A DNA stretch of 64,000 nucleotides from Gemmatimonadota bacterium (GTDB lineage: Bacteria; Latescibacterota; UBA2968; GCA-2709665). Below, in pieces: positions 16,652-25,863 of the stretch (its first letter is position 1; every line of letters starts with the position of its first letter). The stretch covers positions 85,887-149,886 of the forward strand of contig JAPPJY010000037.1 in the NCBI GenBank assembly GCA_028874335.1, read 5' to 3'. Under the pieces are notes generated by a model. It was given only the letters and a program-made list of their open reading frames with translations. It made no database searches and had not been told where the DNA came from. The position numbers and the translations under genes are program-made.

Positions 16652-18916
16652 CTAATTCCCGATGCCGGGCTCGCCGGTTTCGGGAACTGAATCCTCCTGA
16701 TCTTCAGGAATCGCAAACCTAAAAGGCAGCGTCATCCACACGGCTACGGGTTTGCCGTCAAGTTCAGCCGGTTTGTACTTGAATTTATGAACTGCATCAA
16801 TTGCGGGCTTGCGAAATATCTCATCGCCTTCCAATACGTTTACGTCATTCACGGAGCCATCCACGTTGATCTTGAACTTCAATATCACTCTGCCTGTTAA
16901 GCCCGCCTTTTTGGCTATGTCCGGGTAAGCCGGGCGAATATCATTCAGGTTCAACAGGACCGGCATTACGTCTACATCCGATATTTCGAACGCTTTTTCG
17001 CCACCAACGTCGCTCCTGTCGGAGGGCGGCGCGGCCTTTTGATCAGGCAGTTTAAATTTGATCGCCTTCGTCATCCACACCGCGACAGGTTTGCCTTCGC
17101 GTTCGGCAGGCGTGAACCTGAATTGCGCAATGGCATCAATCGCAGGTTTGTGAAATATGTCCTTGCCTCTAAGGACACGTATAGCGCTCACAGAACCATC
17201 TACGTTGACTTTGAATTTCAAGAACACGTTCCCCGACAAGCCTTCTGTCTTTGCTTCGTCGGGATAAACAGGCGCGACGGAATGTATGAGGACCGGTTTC
17301 ACGTCTGCAGACCAGAATTCCAGGACGTTCGCATCGTCAACACTCTCCAGCTTCTCCTTGTGCGCCGCTCTGGGATATTCGGGGGTAACGACACGAATTG
17401 GTTTGGGTTTCGATTCCGTCTGGTCGGATGCAAGTATGCCTGCCAAGGCGGTATCACGGAAATTCGTAGAATCCGGCGTCTGCAGTTTCTTTCTCGAAGG
17501 GTAATTGTAGTATGAGATTTCTTGGGTAAACCACACCGTCGCATTTTCGCTGTCAGGTTTCGCTGGTTCAAATCTCACTCGTGATACGGAGTCTATTACG
17601 GCGTTTTTGAATCCTGCCGGTCCTTCGGCATTCAAGACCTTCATATCACACACCGAGCCATCCGCTGCGTAAGCCTGTACTTTCAAGGTTACAGTGACGT
17701 CGAAATCTGCTTCAGGCGCCATATCTGAATTCGCAAACCGTGCCACTATATCGCTGATAATAACTGTACTCTTTTGCTGTCCAACCGTGATAGGCCTCGT
17801 TTCGACTTCAGCCTCGTCGCCGGTCGAGACTCCAACGGCAATAGTGTCCGAATTGCCCGTAACGGGTGGTGCAGTGTGTTGTACCTGATTCAGTTCGCTT
17901 CCTCTGCCGCCCCGGAACGAATCCAACGCCGCAGTGGCACGTTCATCCTGCGTATATGCTTCTCGGATCGACAGTGGCACAATCATCAGGCCGACGAGAA
18001 CAAGCGCAGCCAGGTGCCACTTCGACGGCTTGATGCGCCCTTCCTGATAGCTGAGGACGTGCTCGAGGCGTTTCTTCAGCGACGTTCCCCGATCGGTAAA
18101 AAATACGGTCAGGGCTCTCGGCGTTGGTCGCCGGTCGACCAATCCCAGCAGCAGACGTCCGTATTCTGCGGGCGTCAGCCTGGTTTCCCGCAACACAGCT
18201 TCGTCGCAACGCAGTTCCCGGAGGTATATCAACCGGCGATTCAACAGCCAGATCAGCGGGTTTGCGCCAAAAAGGGCCGTTGCCATGCCTTGCAGAATGA
18301 GCACGTGAATGTCGCGTTTTTCAAAATGCGCCAGTTCGTGCCTTACGACGCCTCGCAGCTCTTCGGGCGTCCAGGAAGCCCACTTCGAGGGCAAGATCAG
18401 CCGTGGCCGTGTCAAACCCACCAGTACGGGAGATGGCAGGTCTGTTTTGGAAAAGACCTCCAGGTTGCGGGGCGCATTCATCGAAGGAATTTCGCTTGCC
18501 AGGTCCACCGGGTTTGCCGATCTCAGTGTGCGACGGAAGGCCGCGTTCTTCCACAGCGCCACACCAGTCCAGACGAGGACTGAGAGTGTCCACAAACAGA
18601 ACAGATAGAACGCCGGTGGAAAGGTAGTCACTGGTTCGGGAGAGACTGCGACAGCCCCGGATACCACTCCGGAATATACGGGTTCATCCAATACGACAGT
18701 TGCTGGAGAAACGAGAAATGCAGGTATTGGAATAGCCAGAACCGGCGGTACAAACACCTTCGCCAGCGCCAGCAGATAGAGCGCGTATCTCAACCGCGTC
18801 TCCAACGTCAGCCACCGGTCCACGGCCCATACCAGCAAAATGAAGAGCGAGACTTCAACCATGTGTACCGCGTAAAGCGGCCACCACGTTTCGGCCAGAT
18901 GGATCAATGTGTTCAC
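16652..18916 (-). CDS. BlaR1-like M56 metallopeptidase fused to three TonB C-terminal-like domains
   Basis: A 754-residue inner-membrane protein. Four hydrophobic segments are seen (about residues 17-36, 43-65, 100-120 and 305-322). The zinc protease motif HELAH is at residues 193-197, with the third-ligand region ELRCDEAV further on, as in BlaR1/MecR1. After the last membrane segment, a periplasmic tail carries three TonB C-terminal-like units, near residues 405-470, 540-630 and 650-745; the last two share PVYPDEAK/PAYPDIAK, VDGSV, and KPAIDA. It starts at GTG 18916, overlapping the BlaI stop (GTGA). M56 proteins usually sense an envelope signal and cleave the BlaI repressor; the TonB-like repeats suggest contact with an outer-membrane partner. 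Confidence 0.88.
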   Translation of the reverse strand: MNTLIHLAETWWPLYAVHMVEVSLFILLVWAVDRWLTLETRLRYALYLLALAKVFVPPVLAIPIPAFLVSPATVVLDEPVYSGVVSGAVAVSPEPVTTFPPAFYLFCLWTLSVLVWTGVALWKNAAFRRTLRSANPVDLASEIPSMNAPRNLEVFSKTDLPSPVLVGLTRPRLILPSKWASWTPEELRGVVRHELAHFEKRDIHVLILQGMATALFGANPLIWLLNRRLIYLRELRCDEAVLRETRLTPAEYGRLLLGLVDRRPTPRALTVFFTDRGTSLKKRLEHVLSYQEGRIKPSKWHLAALVLVGLMIVPLSIREAYTQDERATAALDSFRGGRGSELNQVQHTAPPVTGNSDTIAVGVSTGDEAEVETRPITVGQQKSTVIISDIVARFANSDMAPEADFDVTVTLKVQAYAADGSVCDMKVLNAEGPAGFKNAVIDSVSRVRFEPAKPDSENATVWFTQEISYYNYPSRKKLQTPDSTNFRDTALAGILASDQTESKPKPIRVVTPEYPRAAHKEKLESVDDANVLEFWSADVKPVLIHSVAPVYPDEAKTEGLSGNVFLKFKVNVDGSVSAIRVLRGKDIFHKPAIDAIAQFRFTPAEREGKPVAVWMTKAIKFKLPDQKAAPPSDRSDVGGEKAFEISDVDVMPVLLNLNDIRPAYPDIAKKAGLTGRVILKFKINVDGSVNDVNVLEGDEIFRKPAIDAVHKFKYKPAELDGKPVAVWMTLPFRFAIPEDQEDSVPETGEPGIGN

Positions 18917-19311
18917 GTCGGGCCTCCTTCCTTCGCTTTCTCCCGTTCCTCGATCAATGCACGCAAACCATCCAGTTCTTGCTTCGAAAGCTCGCCCGAA
19001 TCCACGAGATAGGTCGCCAGGGCGCCAAAGGATCCCTCGAACATCCGCGATACGAGAGTACGAGTTTCGGCTTGCGCAACGTCCTTTCGCGACACAGCCG
19101 GTTTGTACACATTGACCGGCCCGATTTTTTCGCGATCCAGCACGCCCTTTTCGGCAAGGATATTCATGATCGTCTGTACGGTCGTATAGGCCTTCTCACC
19201 GTTGGGGTAGAGGTGATTCACGACGTCGCGAACGGTGACCTGGCGGTCGAATCTCCAGACGCCGTCCATCACCTCCCACTCGACTTCGGCCAATCGTCTC
19301 TTCTTCGCCAT
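18913..19311 (-). CDS. BlaI/MecI/CopY family transcriptional repressor
   Basis: A 132-residue winged-helix repressor. The N-terminal DNA-binding domain reads LAEVEWEVMDGVWRF, then VTVRDVVNHL and KAYTTVQTIMNILAEKG, where the recognition helix lies; the C-terminal dimerisation and cleavage region follows (VSRKDVAQAETRTLV...). It is the first gene of a two-gene operon with the M56 protein, overlapping it by four bases. By analogy it is inactivated by proteolysis when the M56 partner senses its signal. An inverted repeat overlapping its promoter (19401-19424) is the likely operator, so the operon should be autorepressed. Confidence 0.9.
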   Translation of the reverse strand: MAKKRRLAEVEWEVMDGVWRFDRQVTVRDVVNHLYPNGEKAYTTVQTIMNILAEKGVLDREKIGPVNVYKPAVSRKDVAQAETRTLVSRMFEGSFGALATYLVDSGELSKQELDGLRALIEEREKAKEGGPT

Positions 19312-19400
19312 TTCAATCTCCCTTTGTCTATGCTTGATTACCGGTCGTCAATCGCGATGATGCGTTCAGTTCCACAGTCGGTTGTCGTCCGGCACGACGT

Positions 19401-19424
19401 ATATTACTAAGATATTAGTAATAT
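19401..19424. promoter_or_regulatory. Inverted-repeat operator of the BlaI/M56 operon
   Basis: ATATTACTAA (19401-19410) and TTAGTAATAT (19415-19424) form a perfect 10-base inverted repeat with a 4-base centre. It stands out in a GC-rich window and overlaps the -10 element of the blaI-like promoter, as an autorepressor site should. Binding is inferred from position and symmetry. Confidence 0.7.
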
Positions 19425-19448
19425 GACGAATTAATTAGGAAATGTCAA
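19420..19448 (-). promoter_or_regulatory. Promoter of the BlaI/M56 operon
   Basis: On the minus strand a perfect TTGACA (19443-19448) is followed after exactly 17 bases by CATATT (19420-19425). The -10 lies in the right arm of the inverted repeat, so a bound repressor would block RNA polymerase. Confidence 0.6.
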
Positions 19449-19546
19449 GGGGTGATGATGATTTTTTGTTTTTTGCAATCGCAGTTGTTGCTTGAAACAA
19501 TAAATGACTGACATCTATTGCGCCCGTGTATCGGCACCCTATCTCC

Positions 19547-19612
19547 TTCGCCGACCCTTCGACAACCCTTCGGCAGGCTCAGGACAACGGCTCAGGGAGC
19601 GGTTCAGGATGC
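19547..19612. repeat. Dispersed-repeat-like sequence
   Basis: This stretch (containing CTTCGACAACCCTTCGGCA and GGCTCAGGACAACGGCTCAG) resembles an interspersed repeat that translates as PSAGSGQ.LRERF and is often seen between genes in environmental genomes. No second copy was seen in this window, so the call rests on memory. Confidence 0.35.
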
Positions 19613-19933
19613 CCGGGCAATTTAGCGGAAAAAAGGTAAACTATCGGGTGGTACCCGGTATAGGTACAATGCGACGATTCGTCGTCAGCGAATCGACTCG
19701 AGACGGGCGTGGATTACGCGATATGGCGTCTGAACGCAGTTCTTATCACAAAATCCGCCGCGATGGGAATCGCGTCAAAGGTGTGTCTGGACTTCGATTT
19801 GCGGCCGTCGTATATTTCGCCGTCTGCAGCCGATCGCGGGTCGGTGCGACGTTGGCGTTTGTCGTCGGGCGGACGAACGTCTGGCGTTTCGGGGCGGGAT
19901 GTAATCTTTCCGTCCGCTGCCGGAGTAACTGCA

Positions 19934-22900
19934 ATGACCGATAAGGATCTCACGAGACGGGAGTTTTTGCGAGACGCCGGGATGGGGACGGTGGTTCTTG
20001 CGACGGGATGCGATTCATCGTTTTGGAGACGCGATATGGGAATCGAACGAATCGACTGCTCGAGAGAAAAACGGTATTGGGAAGGAGAACGACCGTTTCC
20101 CAGAAGCGTGGCGCACTCGCTGTTCTATACCCGGGACCAGATCGAGCGCGCCCGGCGGCGAGTGGAGTCGTACAGCTGGGCGAAGCAGTTCAGGGACGCG
20201 CGTCTACGCTGGATAGCCCGCTGGGGGATTCTGGAAATGCCGGACGAGGCGATACGCGCGGGTATCTCCGAGCAGGTTAACTTTCCGTTGCCCCGCTGTC
20301 CCGTGGACCGTCGCAAGCGAAGCTGGCGGATCCACTTCTGGGAGTGGTCGCCGAACGATCCCGGCCACGTCAGATGCAAGATTTGCGGGAATGTCTTCCC
20401 GGGACCGGAGCATCAGCCCGTCGGAGAGATCCAAGTCGTTGGCCCGGCAGGCGGGGCCGTCCGATACCGGTATTGGGAGGATGAAGAGGGGATGCGGTAT
20501 TTTTTCGAAAACATGCTGCTGAATTACACGCAGTACCAGGTGGTCCGAATGGCGGATCCGCTGGCGATGGCTTACGTCTTTACGGGAGAGCCGGCGTACG
20601 CAGAAAAAGCAGCAGTGATTCTGGATCGGCTGTCAGAAGTCTACAAGAACTACCCCGTGCACGGCCTGGGCCGGTCTTATCTTCACGCCGACCGGAAGGG
20701 ATTCTACGAAAACCACTTCTACAAGGACCCGCCCTTTCCTTTTGTGTCCGCCCGGATAGGGAATTTCCACGCCAGCCCCTTTTCAGACGCGAGCAACGCG
20801 TTCCGGCTCGCCCAGGTCTACGACCTGATTTCAGCCAGCGGCGCGATCGAGAAACTCTCCGATGCCGTGGGCCGGGACGTGCGCGCTGCAATCGAACGGG
20901 ACCTGCTGTACGAGGCGATTCGACACACACTGGAGGTCCCCCATGGTTCCACGAATTACGATGGCGGGAGGATCAACGGGCTGGCGCTCGTGGGACGCGT
21001 TATTGACGAGCCGGACTTCGTGGCGAAGGGTTACGGGCTGTACCGGACGTTGATCGATAACTGTTACAATTACGACGGGTACTGGCACGAGGATACGGTG
21101 AATTATTTCAATATGATCACCAGCGGAACGCTGCGCGTGCCTGACGTCATCAGTGGGCCCGGCGGAATCGAAGTCTACGAGGAGATGCCGTTTCTGGAGC
21201 GGATCTTTACCGCGCCGATGGGCTTGTTTATGCCGGACGGACGCACGTTCATGGCCAATGACACGTGGGGGATCAGTACAGGTTTCGCCCGCGTTTCGAG
21301 CCGGATTGCATCCATGGGCAAATTCGTGGAGGCGGCGGATGAAATCAGGGGTACTTCGCGGATTCCGGTGGCCGACGTGGAATACGCGCTGTTTCGGAGG
21401 ACTTCGGAAGCGAACAGGCGCGTCACGGAGGAGGACCTTCTGGCGCTGGTGCCTTCGAACTATCTGTTGCCTGGTGCGGGTGACGTCATCCTGGGAGTTG
21501 GGAGGACCTCAAAAGCGATCCGTGCGACGTTGTGTTACGGTCCCTGGGGCGGGCACCACCATTACGATACGCTCGCGATGGGCATGGACGTGTTCGGTCT
21601 GGAATTGCTGTCGGACATCGGATACACCCATACGCGCTACCGGGAGTGGGCAACGACCGTGGGCAGCCACAATACGGTAGTCGTCGACGGGAAGGAACAG
21701 ACAAGAGACAGCGGGCGCCTGCTGTGCTACCGTCCCGCTTCCGCCACGCGGGCGGGACTGGTCTGTGTGGAGGCCCCGGGCGCATTCGAGAATACGAAAG
21801 TCTATCGCCGAACGATGATGCTGGTCCCAACGGGGCCGGAGAGCGGGTACGTGGTGGACCTGTTCGAGGTGAAGGGCGGGGACGTTCACGACTATCTGCT
21901 GCACGGATCGGCCGATTTCGATCAGGCGATTTCGGTGGCGCCCGACCTGAGCCCGGCTAAAGGCGAGATGATATTGACCGGGGACGGGACCCGCGGCGCG
22001 CTGTACGGGTATTTTCGTCGCACACGGGGGACGGACGTATCCGAAGACTTCGAGGTCCGGTTCGAAGGCGAGGGCACGTTCGTCGATGTCAGGTTCGTCG
22101 GCGTCCAGGCGGGTCGATTACTGGTTAGCGACGCGCCGTCCATCCGCCGGACGCAGGAGGATGACGGCAAGCTCGACGATTTCTGGCTTCGTACGGTCTG
22201 TTTGCGTCGCAGGCGCGAATCCAGCCTGTTCGTGTCGGTCATCGAAGCGCATACCGGTGAGGGGTTCGTCAAAGATGCAAAAGTCGTCGCGCGGGACGGT
22301 TCCGGTGTGGTGCTGCAAGTGGATGAAACCGGCAGGAAACGGACAATTGCAATAGATCCCGAGGGAGAGGGGCTGGCCACAACCCTGCCCGATGGAAGAC
22401 GCCTCGACCTCAGGGGACGGGCCGGCGTGTCGAGCGAGTCCTCGTCGGACGTCGACCTCGACGTGATTGACGGATCGTCATTGCGGGTGGGCGAAGCGGT
22501 GGTTCAGCGGATTCGCGACTACGAGGGGACAGTGACCGGGCTGGATGGAGACATTTCAGGAGAACCGGGGCGCAGTGAACTCGTGCTGGACGTTGCACTG
22601 CCGGACGACGGATCGCTGGACGGCAAAGTCGTTTACGTCCGCCATCCGTCAGGACTCGAAACGGTATACCTCGTGAATCGAATCGAGGGTGAGGCCGGCG
22701 GCAGCCGCGTATTCCTCGCGGATATGCCCAGGTTCATCAGGGGCAGGGGTGCGGTGACATCCGGAAGGAGATCCAGGTTCGACAGCGACGTCGATCACCC
22801 GAAAGAAGGTGCATATCCGGGATGCCGGCTACGGATCGGAGACCGCGTATTCACGATTCGAAGAGTTCGACGTCGCACGACATTTATAGTTGAGGAAACG

Positions 22901-22981
22901 TTTGATTTTTCGAAGGTTATCGGCGAATCATTCGAAGTGTTTTCCACGGCCGTCGGCGATCGCGTCAGAATCGTGGTTTAG
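19934..22981 (+). CDS. Heparinase II/III-like protein (3), Tat-exported lipoprotein
   Basis: A 1015-residue protein. The N-terminus has a twin-arginine motif (TRREFLRDAG), a short hydrophobic run and a possible lipobox (LATGC), so it should be folded before export and then lipid-anchored. A partial cysteine knuckle follows (RCPVD, then CKICG); the second Cys of the first pair is absent. The catalytic-domain signatures are GGHHHYDTLAMG and TTVGSHNTVVVDGKEQ. The C-terminal 300 residues are extra beta-rich sequence. ATG 19934 is preferred to the longer frame from 19709 because it puts the Tat signal at the N-terminus and has GGAG upstream. A secreted lyase-like enzyme for an acidic glycan is the best guess. 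Confidence 0.8.
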   Translation: MTDKDLTRREFLRDAGMGTVVLATGCDSSFWRRDMGIERIDCSREKRYWEGERPFPRSVAHSLFYTRDQIERARRRVESYSWAKQFRDARLRWIARWGILEMPDEAIRAGISEQVNFPLPRCPVDRRKRSWRIHFWEWSPNDPGHVRCKICGNVFPGPEHQPVGEIQVVGPAGGAVRYRYWEDEEGMRYFFENMLLNYTQYQVVRMADPLAMAYVFTGEPAYAEKAAVILDRLSEVYKNYPVHGLGRSYLHADRKGFYENHFYKDPPFPFVSARIGNFHASPFSDASNAFRLAQVYDLISASGAIEKLSDAVGRDVRAAIERDLLYEAIRHTLEVPHGSTNYDGGRINGLALVGRVIDEPDFVAKGYGLYRTLIDNCYNYDGYWHEDTVNYFNMITSGTLRVPDVISGPGGIEVYEEMPFLERIFTAPMGLFMPDGRTFMANDTWGISTGFARVSSRIASMGKFVEAADEIRGTSRIPVADVEYALFRRTSEANRRVTEEDLLALVPSNYLLPGAGDVILGVGRTSKAIRATLCYGPWGGHHHYDTLAMGMDVFGLELLSDIGYTHTRYREWATTVGSHNTVVVDGKEQTRDSGRLLCYRPASATRAGLVCVEAPGAFENTKVYRRTMMLVPTGPESGYVVDLFEVKGGDVHDYLLHGSADFDQAISVAPDLSPAKGEMILTGDGTRGALYGYFRRTRGTDVSEDFEVRFEGEGTFVDVRFVGVQAGRLLVSDAPSIRRTQEDDGKLDDFWLRTVCLRRRRESSLFVSVIEAHTGEGFVKDAKVVARDGSGVVLQVDETGRKRTIAIDPEGEGLATTLPDGRRLDLRGRAGVSSESSSDVDLDVIDGSSLRVGEAVVQRIRDYEGTVTGLDGDISGEPGRSELVLDVALPDDGSLDGKVVYVRHPSGLETVYLVNRIEGEAGGSRVFLADMPRFIRGRGAVTSGRRSRFDSDVDHPKEGAYPGCRLRIGDRVFTIRRVRRRTTFIVEETFDFSKVIGESFEVFSTAVGDRVRIVV

Positions 22982-23166
22982 CCCCAATTCCGCAAATGCC
23001 GCAACGCGGCACCGCGACGAAACCTTTCGAAACGGGCCGAAATGGTCGTCATGAAGGACATTTTTTCCGTTCACGTACAGTGTCCTGGTGTATCCTGGTA
23101 ATCAGCAGTCTAATCGCCTTTATTAACTCGCACATATTCGAATTAACCTCCCCGAAAAATGATGAA

Positions 23167-23904
23167 TCAAGGTTGGCTTTCTTCTTCCTCATCGGCGTAG
23201 GCATGGCCGCCAAGGATCGCCCGGACTTCCGCGGCGGAACCGGCATTCAGCAGGTCCCCCATTCGCTCCTCCTCTTCCTTCTGCAGCGCACGCACGTTGT
23301 TGAGTACCGCATCCAGTTTGTCGGCGGGGAACTTGCATGCGCCGTTCTCGTCCATATGGACGATTTCGCCGGGCGCCACGTCCATCCCGCCTACGGAGAC
23401 CGGCACATTCACGGCGTGTACGGCCATTCCGCCGTGGCCGGCGGTGACGCCGCTGAGCATGTATTGGAATTTCATTGGACGGATCTCGTCGATGTCCCTG
23501 GACGGACCGTTGGAGATGGCGCCCACGCACCCGACAGCCTTCATTGCAGAGGTCATGTTTCCGCCGGCCAGACCGACCTTGGCCGCGAGTTCGGGCGGGA
23601 ATTTCTGCTGGAAGACAAGAACGGTCGGTTTCGGAGACGCGTCCAGTGCGTCGATCACGTCCAGAAACGACAGAGAGTCGTAGTCGGGGTCCGGCAGCCC
23701 GAAGACGCACGTCACCGCGTAACCTACCGTGCGGCCCAGTTCGGGATACATACAACGGATGGACTGGTCCGTGTACCAGTTTTCCGTCCACGGATTGTAG
23801 AGGCTCAGGCAGAGCGGGTTGCCGGGATAGGTGGCCACCACGTTCGTGATCGAGGGGGTGTCGAAATTTTTCAGTTCTTCCAGCATCTCCTGTGAGTCAG
23901 CCAT
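23167..23904 (-). CDS. RraA family protein (class II aldolase/decarboxylase-like)
   Basis: A 245-residue protein of the RraA/HMG-aldolase fold. Family features: the N-terminal TPSITNV stretch (usually DTxxVxDA), GLAGGNMTSAMKAVGCVG in the core, and SNGPSRDIDEI, which matches the GxxRD motif that binds metal and substrate. Later PVSVGGMDVAPGEIVHMDENG is the conserved PVxxGGxxVxPGDxVxADxDG segment. Enzymatic members cleave 4-hydroxy-4-methyl-2-oxoglutarate or related oxo acids; others only bind RNase E. Here a catabolic role fits the neighbouring dioxygenases. The start has AAGGAGG immediately upstream. Confidence 0.88.
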   Translation of the reverse strand: MADSQEMLEELKNFDTPSITNVVATYPGNPLCLSLYNPWTENWYTDQSIRCMYPELGRTVGYAVTCVFGLPDPDYDSLSFLDVIDALDASPKPTVLVFQQKFPPELAAKVGLAGGNMTSAMKAVGCVGAISNGPSRDIDEIRPMKFQYMLSGVTAGHGGMAVHAVNVPVSVGGMDVAPGEIVHMDENGACKFPADKLDAVLNNVRALQKEEEERMGDLLNAGSAAEVRAILGGHAYADEEEESQP

Positions 23905-23964
23905 CGTTTCCTCCTTCGTTTCTTGAATGGGACCAAGGAAGTCGCGGCAGTGCATTTCTGCCTG

Positions 23965-24801
23965 TCACGTGGAGTCGGTTTTTCCCTGCGGTACTCGAGG
24001 CAGGAGTTGCTGCGGCTGTACGATGCGGCGTCGCTGAGACGTGAGTCTTTGGAGGAGTTCCGGTGACGGCTGATAGCCGTGGCGGAAGTTTCCCCATGAA
24101 GGTCCGTAGCGGTAGACGACCACGCGCCGGATGCCCGGGTTGGACCGCCGGGCGGAGCCGTGTGAGATGCCGTCCACAAACAGAAGCGCATCTCCCGCGG
24201 CCATGTGGATCTCGACGGCGCCTTCGATGCCTTCGACAGTGGCATTTCTGGCCATCCGGTGCCTGTCGAAGTGCGGGTGTTTGAAGTTGGCCTTATGGCT
24301 TCCCGGAATCACCATGGTGCCCCCGTCGCCGGGTCCGATGTCGGTCAGCGCCATAAGGATGTTGATCTGGCCGCACATAAAACGCCCGCCATGGTATCGA
24401 AACTGATTTCGCAAAATGGGTGGAAATCCGCCGGAATGCAGCCCGATGGCTTCGCCGGGCTCGCGAAAGTTGGCGAAATTCTCGTCGATGAACAGAGGAC
24501 CGTGGTGGTAGTCGAAACTGCCCTCACCTCCCACAAAGCGCTTCACCGTTTCGAACCAGGAATGATGGTCGATCAGGTTCTCGAAGGGCGCCCCGGCTTC
24601 ATAAATCTGCTGAAGGTTCAGTCCGGAAGTGTCGTCACCGTATGTGTGGGCATGAACGTGACCGTACCATTCCCCAGGCGCGAGTGGGGGAATCTCATCC
24701 AGGCAGGCATTGAGTTCGCCAACCTCCTCGTTGGAGAGTGCATTCTCGAGATGTATATAACCGCGAAGGTCGAACAGGTACGTTTCAAGGTCCGTATCCA
24801 T
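23965..24801 (-). CDS. PhyH family protein with HxG in place of HxD
   Basis: A 278-residue PhyH-family protein. The jelly-roll core is clear: PGDGGTMVIPGSHKANF near residues 157-173, distal His214 in GISHGSARR, and Arg225/226 in GIRRVVVYRY. The proximal iron motif reads H122-S123-G124 (GLHSGG), so the usual Asp ligand is missing. Upstream, FDYHHGPLFIDE is a segment shared with the other PhyH genes of this window. It is followed by the RraA gene about 60 bases away and preceded by an O-methyltransferase, all on the minus strand. Substrate unknown. Confidence 0.85.
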   Translation of the reverse strand: MDTDLETYLFDLRGYIHLENALSNEEVGELNACLDEIPPLAPGEWYGHVHAHTYGDDTSGLNLQQIYEAGAPFENLIDHHSWFETVKRFVGGEGSFDYHHGPLFIDENFANFREPGEAIGLHSGGFPPILRNQFRYHGGRFMCGQINILMALTDIGPGDGGTMVIPGSHKANFKHPHFDRHRMARNATVEGIEGAVEIHMAAGDALLFVDGISHGSARRSNPGIRRVVVYRYGPSWGNFRHGYQPSPELLQRLTSQRRRIVQPQQLLPRVPQGKTDST

Positions 24802-24861
24802 GAATGTCCCTATAGGCTGATGCGAAGCCAGTCTTCGGTCGTTTCGCCGGCGTCGAATGAA

Positions 24862-25854
24862 TCACGTTTTCCGTGCGGTGATCATGCTCGAGCCGTTCCG
24901 TTGTCTGACACGGCGCACATCCGCGAATCCCGCTTGAATCAGCCAGTTTCGGTACTCGCTTTCCGTGTAGGCGCGCCCCCCGCGATAGATGTTGAGGAAG
25001 ACGATGTTGAACAGTGCGGCCTCCCGAGGTGTGCAGCGGCAGTCGTCCAGGATGCCGTTGCCGAGGATGTAAACGGCGCCTCCGGGTCGAAGGGCGGCGG
25101 TTACGTGCGAGAGGGCCACAACTGCCTGGTCCGGGGGAAGTGTCTGGATAAAGGCTTTGACCACAGCCGCGTCGAATTCGCCAGGTACGGGTTTTCGGGT
25201 GACGTCCAGCGCAAGGGTCCGGATCCGTTCGGCAAGGTCTGCTTTCTGGATGAATTGACTCGCAACGGGGATGACTTCCGGCAGATCGAGCACAGTTGCG
25301 TGAAAGTTGGAACTGCCCTGGACAAAACCGATGGACAGGCCACCGGAACCTCCGCCTACGTCTAACAGGCGCGTGCAGGATGACGTGTCGAAATGCTCCA
25401 CCAGTTGCCGGCCGGCTGCCAGCGACTCGTCGTGGAGTCCGCGAAAGAAGGCGAACAACTGACCAGCGGGTATGCCGGCAAAGCTGTGTTCAGCCTGGGG
25501 CTGGCCGAGCCGGATCGAGTCGGCGGTCCTGAGGGTTGCCGACCACAGGTCGGAGAGCAGGTGGTGGAGGTTGCCGACGTATTCGGGGCTGGACGCAACC
25601 AGATATCGTCGTGCCTCGCCGCCGTTGACAAAGCGATTGTCTTCAACGTGCAGCAGGCCGGCTGCCGCCAGCGCGTAAAGCAGCGGGGAGAGAAGGTCGG
25701 TCGATACCCCGATCTTTTCTGCAACCTGCCGTGCATCCAGCGGGCCGTCGGACAGGGGCGTGAAGACGTCAAGCTGCATTCCGGCCAGAAGTGCAAACGA
25801 AGCATAGGCATTCTGAATCAGCCCTGAAATGGTTTCTGATGCAGGGTGTTCCAT
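24862..25854 (-). CDS. SAM-dependent O-methyltransferase (plant-type dimerisation domain)
   Basis: A 330-residue methyltransferase. Residues 1-100 form a winged-helix dimerisation domain (QLDVFTPLSDGPLDARQVAEKI...). The SAM-binding motif I is LLDVGGGSGGLSIGF, followed by an acidic DLPEVI strand; motifs with KAFIQTLPPDQAVVAL and LRPGGAVYILG mark the later strands. Such enzymes (related to acetylserotonin O-methyltransferase and polyketide methyltransferases) methylate hydroxyls of small aromatic or secondary metabolites. It lies between two PhyH genes, and this neighbourhood could be a small-molecule biosynthetic or tailoring cluster; this is inference. Confidence 0.88.
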   Translation of the reverse strand: MEHPASETISGLIQNAYASFALLAGMQLDVFTPLSDGPLDARQVAEKIGVSTDLLSPLLYALAAAGLLHVEDNRFVNGGEARRYLVASSPEYVGNLHHLLSDLWSATLRTADSIRLGQPQAEHSFAGIPAGQLFAFFRGLHDESLAAGRQLVEHFDTSSCTRLLDVGGGSGGLSIGFVQGSSNFHATVLDLPEVIPVASQFIQKADLAERIRTLALDVTRKPVPGEFDAAVVKAFIQTLPPDQAVVALSHVTAALRPGGAVYILGNGILDDCRCTPREAALFNIVFLNIYRGGRAYTESEYRNWLIQAGFADVRRVRQRNGSSMITARKT

Positions 25855-25863
25855 TGGACGTCT

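Noticed and set aside
19504..19944. Open frame of 146 residues before the heparinase-like gene
   Set aside because: It contains the repeat-like PSAGSGQ translation and no domain; it reads as repeat sequence plus leader.
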